A stretch of 5,525 nucleotides of DNA from Gammaproteobacteria bacterium (GTDB lineage Bacteria; Pseudomonadota; Gammaproteobacteria; GRL18). The DNA lies in NCBI GenBank assembly GCA_030632625.1, contig DAOVUK010000258.1:1-5525 (forward strand), read 5' to 3'. A program made the position numbers and the translations under genes. Positions 1 through 5,525 of the stretch are shown here, piece by piece. The notes below the pieces were generated by a model. It searched no databases. It was given only the letters and a program-made list of their open reading frames with translations, and had not been told where the DNA came from. How positions within the stretch are numbered: position 1 is the stretch's first letter; the number at the start of each line of letters is the position of its first letter.

Positions 1-87
1 GAAATGCTTCTGCGAGGGAAGTTAATATAATCAAGTTTGATTAGATGGCTGTCCGATTAAGCCTCGTCCCTAAAGAAGCTTTGTCTG
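1..87. other. Region downstream of the porin gene, cut by the window edge
   Basis: This short stretch lies beyond the porin stop codon. It may include the 3' tail of a convergent plus-strand gene: one plus-strand frame is open from base 3 to a TAG at 42-44, and another from base 1 to a TAA at 28-30. With at most 14 codons visible, neither can be called a gene. No strong GC-rich hairpin followed by a T-run, which would mark a classical porin terminator, is visible. The only structured element is the AT-rich palindrome at 28-43. Confidence 0.4.
28..43. repeat. Perfect 7-bp inverted repeat, TAATCAA-GT-TTGATTA
   Basis: Positions 28-34 (TAATCAA) and 37-43 (TTGATTA) are exact reverse complements around a 2-base centre. 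As RNA it would form only a weak stem of about 6 bp with a 4-base loop and no adjacent T-run, so it is a poor intrinsic terminator. As DNA it has the size and symmetry of a dimeric regulator site, but no gene start that it could control is visible here. Its function is unknown. Confidence 0.45.
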
Positions 88-1512
88 TTAAAACTTATAG
101 TTCAAATATAATCGAGTATCGATAAAATCATCTGTGACACTGCTGGCTGAAAAATTATGTTTGTCGATAAATGCCTGAAAGTCATAGTCAGTATCATAGT
201 CATTGAATGCGACACGAAATTGTATGCTTAATCCGTCTAGTGATAAATTTCCAATATTAGAGCCTTTAGCAAAAGCATAATTAATGTCAAAAGTTGTTTC
301 CGTCCTGTCCTGTCGTGCAAATCGCTTAGACAAACTATTAGGCATATCGTAATCACCATAGCGTACTCTCATAATAACACCAGGAATGATACTATTCTGA
401 TCGAACTGATATTGTGCCCCAATGCCATAGGATTGTGTGCCTGCTAATTCAGAATCCTGTACCTGAAATGAATTAAACATCTGAGGTGAACCCCAACGGA
501 CAAAAATGGTTCCGCCATCATAGGAATTTTCATTATAATCCACTTCATTAAAACCAATAAATAAAGTCGTTCGATTGATTACTGCCTGCAGCTTCAGACC
601 ATAAAACCAGGTATCAACATTACCTGCAATCTGATCGCCCACATCGGACTGATTTGCATATTGTGCAGACAAGGATAAAGCTAAGTCACTATGGGCAGGC
701 GTAATGTTGTATTGGCCGTATAAATAAACTGTGTTAATAAAGTCATCAACATAATAATTCCAACCCTCGACTGTTAACGCATCAGTTGAATAAGTCAATC
801 CGGCCATGGTCATTTCTTTTTTACTACCATTATAAAAACCATTATCATAATCTGTCGGATCATAACGGCTAGTAAGGGAAATTTTTGACTCACTAATATG
901 AGCAGCTGAGGCCATATCAATAAATTTTTCAGCATTACGTTCTTTCATTTTCGTAATATAAGCAAAGTTTAACTGCAATTTATTAAAAACTGTGTTTTCA
1001 TAAACAGCCCCTTCATGAGTATAAGGAGTCATTCTGATATCGGACAAGGAAACAAACCGATAATCCGGCATTTCCTGTCGGCCGACTTTAATCATATGAT
1101 CATCAATCTCATATTTAACATAAGCCTCACCCAAAAAAGTATAAGATTCCTGTTCACCATTTTCCTCATAGAGACCGCCCAGGCCACTTCGATCATCGGG
1201 ATTATGCCCAAAAGGTTGAGAGGTATAGAGTGTTGCACCGACAGAAATGTCATAGATAGGAGCTGTTTCATAACCTAAATACCCACCCAGAGCAGAATAT
1301 TGCTGTTTCTTTTCATTGGACGTGTTGGTTGAGGTACCATCCTGAAGGAGATGTAAGTTACTATCACGATACTGACCGCTATAACGCAGCAAACCTTTGA
1401 ATTTACCCTGAGAGAGTGCGTAATTTAAGGTGTTTTCTTCCGCGGAACTGACTGCATAGGGTATAAACATACAGGTTAAAAATATTAAAACAATAAAGTA
1501 TTTAAATCTCAT
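88..1512 (-). CDS. OprD-family-like outer-membrane porin
   Basis: Predicted outer-membrane beta-barrel channel of 474 residues, probably for diffusion or selective uptake of small solutes; the substrate cannot be read from sequence. A typical Sec signal peptide covers residues 1-24 (MRFKY, then a hydrophobic core, ending in SSA before EEN), leaving a mature protein of about 450 residues, the usual OprD size. The rest alternates short amphipathic strands rich in Tyr, Phe and Gly with polar loops. It ends in Phe (YLNYKF), the C-terminal signature recognised by the BAM assembly machinery. OprD-like landmarks are GEAYVKY at 128-134, KVGRQ at 142-146 and DIRMTP...EG at 158-168. The start is supported by a good ribosome-binding site (AAGGA, 6-base spacer). 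The gene is transcribed away from the efflux operon. The barrel and outer-membrane location are firm; the OprD assignment rests on remembered family motifs. Other porin families of similar size remain possible. Confidence 0.78.
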   Translation of the reverse strand: MRFKYFIVLIFLTCMFIPYAVSSAEENTLNYALSQGKFKGLLRYSGQYRDSNLHLLQDGTSTNTSNEKKQQYSALGGYLGYETAPIYDISVGATLYTSQPFGHNPDDRSGLGGLYEENGEQESYTFLGEAYVKYEIDDHMIKVGRQEMPDYRFVSLSDIRMTPYTHEGAVYENTVFNKLQLNFAYITKMKERNAEKFIDMASAAHISESKISLTSRYDPTDYDNGFYNGSKKEMTMAGLTYSTDALTVEGWNYYVDDFINTVYLYGQYNITPAHSDLALSLSAQYANQSDVGDQIAGNVDTWFYGLKLQAVINRTTLFIGFNEVDYNENSYDGGTIFVRWGSPQMFNSFQVQDSELAGTQSYGIGAQYQFDQNSIIPGVIMRVRYGDYDMPNSLSKRFARQDRTETTFDINYAFAKGSNIGNLSLDGLSIQFRVAFNDYDTDYDFQAFIDKHNFSASSVTDDFIDTRLYLNYKF

Positions 1513-1518
1513 TATTAT

Positions 1519-1523
1519 TCCTT
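1519..1523 (-). promoter_or_regulatory. Ribosome-binding site of the porin gene
   Basis: Read on the minus strand the sequence is AAGGA followed by ATAATA and the ATG at 1512-1510. This is a near-consensus Shine-Dalgarno core with a 6-base spacer, and it fixes the porin start codon. Confidence 0.75.
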
Positions 1524-1537
1524 ATACAATAGATTAG

Positions 1538-1552
1538 GATAAAACTTTTATC
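1538..1552. repeat. Perfect 15-bp palindrome GATAAAA-C-TTTTATC
   Basis: Arms 1538-1544 and 1546-1552 are exact reverse complements around one central base. The site ends 26 bases upstream of the porin start codon. On the minus strand it falls between a weak -35-like TTAGCA (1558-1553) and a -10-like TAATCT (1536-1531), filling nearly all of a 16-base spacer. That geometry would suit a regulator acting on porin transcription, but such a promoter would leave a leader of only about 12 bases. Alternatively it could fold weakly in the porin mRNA leader. No known operator consensus is recognised. Confidence 0.5.
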
Positions 1553-1605
1553 TGCTAAGAGCATAGGCAAAAAACTGATTCTGAGTATTAAGTCAAGGAT
1601 AGGAA

Positions 1606-1621
1606 GTTCAATGATGTTTTT
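1606..1621. repeat. 16-bp direct repeat, copy 1
   Basis: GTTCAATGATGTTTTT matches positions 1721-1736 at 15 of 16 bases; the only difference is A at 1614 against T at 1729. The copies lie in the same orientation with starts 115 bases apart, near 11 helical turns, so proteins bound at both could face the same side of the DNA. Base composition is AT-biased, which raises the odds of chance similarity. A paired regulator site is inferred, not shown. Confidence 0.45.
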
Positions 1622-1669
1622 CAATATATAGTCTAACGTAACTACTCAGCATAATGTTAAAAATCCTCA

Positions 1670-1720
1670 AATATCAAAAAAACGAAAAATTCAGTTATTT
1701 TTTTTCGCTTTTTTGATGTT
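1670..1720. repeat. Long imperfect inverted repeat, AT-rich
   Basis: Arms 1670-1689 and 1701-1720 pair over 20 positions with one mismatch (A1682 opposite C1708) and one G-T pair (T1672 opposite G1718), around an 11-base loop at 1690-1700. The core of each arm is an ATC, A-tract, CG, A-tract pattern. It could be a regulator site, a cruciform-forming or bent element, or a weak hairpin in a transcript. It is not a standard intrinsic terminator, because the stem has few GC pairs and no separate T-run follows it. Its central position between divergent genes favours a regulatory DNA role. Confidence 0.55.
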
Positions 1721-1748
1721 GTTCAATGTTGTTTTTGTTTATTATAAA
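1719..1748 (+). promoter_or_regulatory. Candidate sigma-70 promoter for the efflux operon
   Basis: A -10-like TATAAA at 1743-1748 lies 18 bases after a poor -35-like TTGTTC at 1719-1724, with T-rich DNA upstream that could act like an UP element. A start near 1755 would give a leader of about 70 bases before the adaptor ATG at 1827. The -35 match is only 3 of 6, so the promoter would depend on an activator or on the upstream A/T tracts. The TTGA-N6-TCAA dyad at 1713-1726 covers this -35, as a regulator site would. Confidence 0.3.
1721..1736. repeat. 16-bp direct repeat, copy 2
   Basis: GTTCAATGTTGTTTTT is the second copy of the motif at 1606-1621, with 15 of 16 bases identical. This copy sits just before the candidate -10 of the efflux operon. 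It also overlaps a shorter direct repeat, ATGTTGTT at 1716-1723 and 1726-1733, spaced exactly 10 bases, about one helical turn. Confidence 0.45.
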
Positions 1749-1816
1749 CGGCTAAATTGACAATGAAAAATATATATCATGCCAGATAACTTGCTTAAAT
1801 CTATAATTTCTCCTAA

Positions 1817-1820
1817 TGGA
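1817..1820 (+). promoter_or_regulatory. Weak ribosome-binding site that selects the adaptor start
   Basis: TGGA at 1817-1820 lies 6 bases before the ATG at 1827. It is a modest Shine-Dalgarno match, but better than anything before the in-frame ATG at 1779, which is preceded only by AT-rich sequence (AAATATATATC). Together with the signal peptide that begins directly at 1827, it favours the downstream start. Confidence 0.5.
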
Positions 1821-1826
1821 ATAAAA

Positions 1827-3011
1827 ATGAAACAATGCTACTCATTTAATACACTCATAATAACATCGCTGGCTCTTGCACTAACTGCAGGTTGCAGTAA
1901 AAAACAAGAAGTTGAAACCGTCGAAGAGGTGAGGCCTGTTAAAACCATTCTGGTCAAAACACCTGATGTTGGAGGGGTTAGAAATTTCCCAGGACGCATT
2001 GATGCTAATAGAAAAGCGGAATTAGCCTTTCGTGTGTCAGGTAAAGTGCAGGAATTATTAGTGAAAGAAGGCGATTTAGTGACAGAAGGTGATTTAATAG
2101 CCAAACTGGATCCGACCGACTTTCAAATTACCGTTAACAATAAGAAGGCTTTGTTTACTCGTTCATCCAAGGACTATACACGGGGAAAAAAGCTGGTGAA
2201 AGAGGGTCATATTTCTAAAATGGATTTTGATAAACTGGAATCCTCTTTTCTCAGTGCCAAAGCAGAATTAAATCTGGCTAAACAGCAACTTACTTATACT
2301 GAACTAAAAGCGCCTTTTGACGGTACAGTGGCCAGACGTCATATTCAGAATTTTGAAGAAATTCAAGCTAAGCAAGAGATTATTTCACTGAATGATAATG
2401 AAATTTTAGAAGTAAAATTTGATCTTCCAGAGAACCTGATATTGCGCCTGCAAAATACTGGAGAAGGGGATGATATTAAAAATTCAAGAATGAGACATCA
2501 AATTCCAGTGGTTGCCATGTTCCAGTCTAAAGCAGGCAAAGAATATTCACTGACATTTAAGGAAATATCGACAAAAGCCAATGCCAGTACACAAACTTTC
2601 CTGGCAACATATACCATGCCGAAACCAGATAATGTGATTATTCTGCCAGGTATGACGGCGATGGTGAAACTTAACTTGAGTAAATTTATTGATACTGAGC
2701 ATGTTTATTATCTTCCTGTCAGTGCTGTAATAGCTGATGTGGCTTTGCAAGGCACCGTTTGGCTTGTTGATGAACAAACAATGCAGGTTGCACCCGCGTC
2801 AGTGACAGTAGGTACCATGCAAGGCAATCGTATTCAGGTCAAAGAAGGTATCGAAGCCGGACAACGTGTGGTGATTGCCGGTGTGCCATTTCTATACGAA
2901 GGTCTTAAAATTTCTCTTATGAAAGACTTAGAGCAGGCAAAAGATAATATAGAGCATACTCGTCCGGTTATGGATAAAGTCTCTGCGCAGCAAACATCAG
3001 AGAAGGGATAA
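1827..3011 (+). CDS. RND efflux periplasmic adaptor (membrane fusion) lipoprotein
   Basis: Periplasmic adaptor that should bridge an RND permease and a TolC-type outer-membrane channel. It has 394 residues, the usual AcrA/MexA size. A lipoprotein signal peptide ends in the lipobox TAGC, so Cys23 should be lipidated. A lipoyl-like half domain follows (about 62-98, with RVSGKV at 69-74 and EGDLV), then a helical hairpin (about 100-158) and the closing LKAPFDG motif at 160-166, then beta-barrel and membrane-proximal domains (LPVSAV...GTVWLVD, GIEAGQRVV). Within the hairpin, R119, L123 and S130 fit the RxxxLxxxxxxS TolC-docking motif of AcrA. The start at 1827 is preferred to the in-frame ATG at 1779 because the extra 16 residues (MPDNLLKS...) are polar, would precede the signal peptide, and lack a ribosome-binding site. 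The permease starts 6 bases after its stop. The family is secure; the exported substrate is not predictable. Confidence 0.93.
   Translation: MKQCYSFNTLIITSLALALTAGCSKKQEVETVEEVRPVKTILVKTPDVGGVRNFPGRIDANRKAELAFRVSGKVQELLVKEGDLVTEGDLIAKLDPTDFQITVNNKKALFTRSSKDYTRGKKLVKEGHISKMDFDKLESSFLSAKAELNLAKQQLTYTELKAPFDGTVARRHIQNFEEIQAKQEIISLNDNEILEVKFDLPENLILRLQNTGEGDDIKNSRMRHQIPVVAMFQSKAGKEYSLTFKEISTKANASTQTFLATYTMPKPDNVIILPGMTAMVKLNLSKFIDTEHVYYLPVSAVIADVALQGTVWLVDEQTMQVAPASVTVGTMQGNRIQVKEGIEAGQRVVIAGVPFLYEGLKISLMKDLEQAKDNIEHTRPVMDKVSAQQTSEKG
3003..3008 (+). promoter_or_regulatory. Ribosome-binding site of the permease inside the adaptor gene end
   Basis: AAGGGA at 3003-3008 forms the last two sense codons of the adaptor and lies 9 bases before the permease ATG at 3018. 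A ribosome ending adaptor synthesis would uncover or feed this site, so translational coupling is likely. Confidence 0.65.
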
Positions 3012-3017
3012 GCAATT

Positions 3018-5525
3018 ATGAATATTGGCGAATATTCGGTTAAAAACCCGGTTGTATCCTGGTTGCTGGTCATTGTCTTTTTGGTCGGTGGTTATACGGG
3101 TTTTATGAAAATGGGGAAATTAGAAGATCCTGAATTTACCATTAAAGATGTCAAAATTATTACTCAATATCCCGGTGCGACAGCTCAGCAGGTTTATGAT
3201 GAAGTGAGCTATCACATAGAAGAAGCCATACAGCTTATGCCGCAGGTGAAATGGATCAAGATGTCCATTTCACGCCCCGGCATGTCAGATATTACAGTAA
3301 CCTTTAAGGATAAATATAGTAAAGAAGATTTCCCCGATATCTATGATGAGGTACGCAGAAAAATAGATGATATGCTGCACAAATTGCCTCCGGGAGCACA
3401 AGCGCCGGTTATTGTTGACAGTTTTGCTGATGTCTATGGCGTTTATGCGGCTCTATCAGGCGATGGCTATAGTTATCGTGACTTAAAAGATGCCGCTGAT
3501 TTCCTTAAAAAAGAACTGGTACTGGTGGATGGAGTCAGAAAGATTGTCATTGGCGGTGCTCAGACCGAAGTCGTGTATCTGGATATCTCAAGACAGCGTA
3601 TAGGCGAACTGGGTTTATCCCTGGAGAAAATTGGTCAGATCCTGCAATCCCAGAATGTGGTGACTGATGCAGGTAAGGTGCAGGTGGGTGATGAATATTT
3701 ACGCATTCAACCGACGGGTGAATTTAAATCCGTCAGCTTAATTGGCGATGTACTCATCAGTTCATCTGATCGGACACTGGTTTACCTGAAAGATATTGCT
3801 CAAATTCGACGTGAATACAAAGAAGTACCGGATTTACTCATTTATTATGAAGGCAAGCCGGCTTTAACACTGGGCATTTCAATGCAATCTGGCGTCAATG
3901 TTGTTGCGATAGGCGAACATCTGACACAAAGAATGCGTGAAATTACCTCATTAATGCCCTTGGGTATGAAGATTGATGTGATTTATAACCAGCCGGTAGA
4001 AGTGAAAAACTCAGTGTCTGGTTTTATGCTCAATGTGGCTGCAGCCATTGTTATTGTTATTATCGTCTTACTCTTATTTATGGGTGTCACTGCTGGTTTA
4101 ATTATTGGTGCAGTACTGCTTATTACGGTAGCAGGCACGGTGCTCATCATGGAAATGTATGGCATTGACTTACAGCGGATCTCATTAGGGGCTTTGATTA
4201 TTGCACTGGGGATGCTGGTGGATAATGCCATTGTGATTGCCGAGGGTATGATGATCCGCATTCAATCGGGTATGAATGCGGCCAAAGCCGCCAAAGAGGT
4301 TGTTGCACGAAATTCAGTGGCTCTGCTGGGCGGTACCATTATTGGTATTCTGGCCTTTTCGGCCATTGGCCTGTCACAGGATTCAACGGGTGAATTCAGT
4401 CGAACCTTATTTTATGTCATACTGATTTCCCTGTTACTCAGCTGGGTGACTGCAGTCAGTACGACCCCATTATTATGTGCTCTCTTCATTAAGGAAAAAG
4501 TTAAGAAAAAGGAGACAGGAAGCGATACGGATTCAAAAGAAGCTGAAGATGCCTACTCCGGTTTTGTGTTTGTTCTTTATCGAAATTTTCTTAAAAAAGC
4601 CCTGCGTTTCCGTGGTCTGACCATGGCTTTCATTGTCGGTTTATTTGCAGTGGCTGTATTTGGTTTTGGCTTTGTACGGGGTGGATTTTTCCCGGATTCC
4701 AATACCCCGATGTTTTTTGTTGAAGTCTGGGAAATAGAAGGCACAAGTATCGATAAAACCCGTGATGATACCTTAAAAATCAGTGAGTACATTCGCACGC
4801 TTCCGGGAGTGACCAAAACCACTGAATTAATTGGTGGCGGCGATCAACGTTTTTCACTGGTGTATGAGCCTAAAGAGCGAAGTTCAGCCTATGCACAAAT
4901 TATAGTGCAGACAGAGACTCGCGAACAAATCCAGGAAATCTGGGATAAGACTGATACTTATATGAAGGCTTTTCCAAATATTGAGCCCATAATCAAACCT
5001 TTGCGTATCGGCCCTGGACGGGACAGTATAATTGAAGCACGACTCAGTGGTCCAGATGGAGCCATCTTAAGACAACTGTCTGAGCAAGCTAAAGAAATTT
5101 TTCGCAATGATCCCGGCACCAAAGAAATCCGTGATGACTGGCGTCAGCCGGTTAAACTGGTCAAACCTATTTTTAATGAGCAGGTAGGACGGCAACTGGG
5201 CATTAATTACGAAGATCTGTCTAAGGCTTTAAAATATGCCTTTGACGGCACCCAGGTTGGACTCTACCGGGATGGTATTCGTTTATTGCCCATCTTAAGT
5301 CGTGCCACGGATGATGAGCGTGAAGATATCAGTCATATTCAGGATATTCAGGTCTGGAGTCCTGTCTTACAGAAGTCAGTGCCTATTGCACAGGTGGTGA
5401 GACGCTTTGAAACGGTCTGGGAAAACACCGTTATCCGAGGTCGGGATCGTAGACAAACAATTATTCCCTCTTGTAATCCACAGGCCGGTGTGGATTCCGA
5501 TGCCTTATTTGAGCGATTACGCCCC
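3018..5525 (+). CDS. RND efflux permease, HAE-1 type (3' end outside window)
   Basis: Inner-membrane proton-driven drug or solute exporter of the AcrB/MexB superfamily, normally a trimer fed from the periplasm. The frame is open for 836 codons to the last base, so the C-terminus is missing; full proteins have about 1,020-1,050 residues. TM1 is at about 12-30, followed by LEDPEFTIK (35-43) and the first periplasmic porter region with QYPGATAQQV. TM2-TM6 span about 335-490, then a charged cytoplasmic loop (KEKVKKKETGSD) and TM7 at about 533-552. FFPDSNTP (557-564) opens the second periplasmic region, which continues to the edge. In TM4, LGMLVDNAIVIAEG carries D402 and N403 where AcrB has D407 and D408. 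HME metal pumps differ at this motif, so an organic substrate is favoured. TM8-TM12, including the expected TM10 lysine, lie outside. The start follows the adaptor stop by 6 bases with a good ribosome-binding site. Confidence 0.95.
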   Translation, partial: MNIGEYSVKNPVVSWLLVIVFLVGGYTGFMKMGKLEDPEFTIKDVKIITQYPGATAQQVYDEVSYHIEEAIQLMPQVKWIKMSISRPGMSDITVTFKDKYSKEDFPDIYDEVRRKIDDMLHKLPPGAQAPVIVDSFADVYGVYAALSGDGYSYRDLKDAADFLKKELVLVDGVRKIVIGGAQTEVVYLDISRQRIGELGLSLEKIGQILQSQNVVTDAGKVQVGDEYLRIQPTGEFKSVSLIGDVLISSSDRTLVYLKDIAQIRREYKEVPDLLIYYEGKPALTLGISMQSGVNVVAIGEHLTQRMREITSLMPLGMKIDVIYNQPVEVKNSVSGFMLNVAAAIVIVIIVLLLFMGVTAGLIIGAVLLITVAGTVLIMEMYGIDLQRISLGALIIALGMLVDNAIVIAEGMMIRIQSGMNAAKAAKEVVARNSVALLGGTIIGILAFSAIGLSQDSTGEFSRTLFYVILISLLLSWVTAVSTTPLLCALFIKEKVKKKETGSDTDSKEAEDAYSGFVFVLYRNFLKKALRFRGLTMAFIVGLFAVAVFGFGFVRGGFFPDSNTPMFFVEVWEIEGTSIDKTRDDTLKISEYIRTLPGVTKTTELIGGGDQRFSLVYEPKERSSAYAQIIVQTETREQIQEIWDKTDTYMKAFPNIEPIIKPLRIGPGRDSIIEARLSGPDGAILRQLSEQAKEIFRNDPGTKEIRDDWRQPVKLVKPIFNEQVGRQLGINYEDLSKALKYAFDGTQVGLYRDGIRLLPILSRATDDEREDISHIQDIQVWSPVLQKSVPIAQVVRRFETVWENTVIRGRDRRQTIIPSCNPQAGVDSDALFERLRP

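Larger units (their letters stand above)
1513..1826. other. Divergent intergenic region between porin and efflux operon
   Basis: These 314 bases separate two genes transcribed away from each other, so both promoters should lie here. The region is strongly AT-rich with long A and T tracts, notably at 1676-1689 and 1698-1714, which may make it intrinsically bent. It contains a perfect 15-bp palindrome near the porin start, a long imperfect inverted repeat in the middle and a 16-bp direct repeat 115 bases apart, each listed separately. No convincing open reading frame or RNA gene is seen. A TATATT element on the minus strand (1628-1623) could be a -10 box for the porin, but no good -35 accompanies it. 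Confidence 0.7.

Noticed and set aside
1015..1278. Plus-strand 87-codon open frame
   Set aside because: It lies wholly antisense to the porin, whose protein features are clear. Its own translation shows no domain, and it has no independent ribosome-binding site.
1591..1596. Minus-strand TTGACT as a porin -35
   Set aside because: The position 17 bases downstream reads TTTTTG on the minus strand. The nearest -10-like TATGCT (1565-1560) is 25 bases away, too far for a standard promoter.
1670..1720. Rho-independent terminator
   Set aside because: The stem is almost all A-T with only three G-C pairs, the T-run is part of the stem rather than after it, and it lies upstream of both divergent genes where no transcript is expected to end.
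1757..1762. Perfect -35 consensus TTGACA
   Set aside because: No acceptable -10 hexamer lies 16-18 bases downstream (positions 1779-1786 read ATGCCAGA). The nearest TATATAT is only about 8 bases away and GATAAC is over 20 away.
1779..1826. Upstream in-frame ATG giving a 410-residue adaptor
   Set aside because: The additional 16 residues are polar and would sit before a complete lipoprotein signal peptide. No Shine-Dalgarno sequence precedes this ATG, and the usual family length is met from 1827.
3983..4261. Minus-strand 92-codon open frame within the permease
   Set aside because: The Ile/Thr/Ser-rich translation is what antisense of a transmembrane segment produces. The plus-strand permease frame is unmistakable here. 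The same applies to the minus-strand frames at 1838-2104, 2547-2777, 2834-3073 and 4577-4822.
4492..4560. Possible insertion or frameshift at the lysine-rich KEKVKKKETGSD segment
   Set aside because: The frame stays open, and the segment falls between TM6 and TM7, the normal charged cytoplasmic loop of RND permeases, which varies in length.

Overview
The window looks like chromosomal DNA from a Gram-negative, moderately AT-rich gammaproteobacterium. The evidence is a signal-peptide-bearing outer-membrane beta-barrel protein beside a lipoprotein adaptor and inner-membrane pump of the tripartite RND type. No genus-level marker is visible, so the genus is left open.

Layout: positions 1-87 are non-coding or the tail of a neighbouring gene, and hold a perfect short palindrome. 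Positions 88-1512 (minus strand) encode an OprD-family-like porin. Positions 1513-1826 are a 314-base, very AT-rich divergent intergenic region with several inverted and direct repeats. Positions 1827-3011 (plus strand) encode an RND periplasmic adaptor (membrane fusion) lipoprotein. Six bases later, from 3018, a large open frame runs off the right edge. It encodes the first 836 residues of an RND (HAE-1 type) permease, about 80% of the usual 1,020-1,050 residues.

How the genes work together: adaptor and permease form one operon. The permease ribosome-binding site lies in the last codons of the adaptor gene, so translation is probably coupled. Together they should make the inner-membrane and periplasmic parts of a proton-driven efflux pump. 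The adaptor has a readable TolC-docking motif, so an outer-membrane channel is expected, but none is encoded here; it may lie beyond the right edge or elsewhere. The divergently transcribed porin is a specific-uptake type of channel, not a TolC-type exit duct. Its head-to-head position suggests shared or opposite control of entry and efflux, but that is inference.

No RNA genes, CRISPR arrays, insertion sequences or clearly novel systems were found. The coding content is ordinary. The least explained signals are the repeats in the divergent intergenic region.
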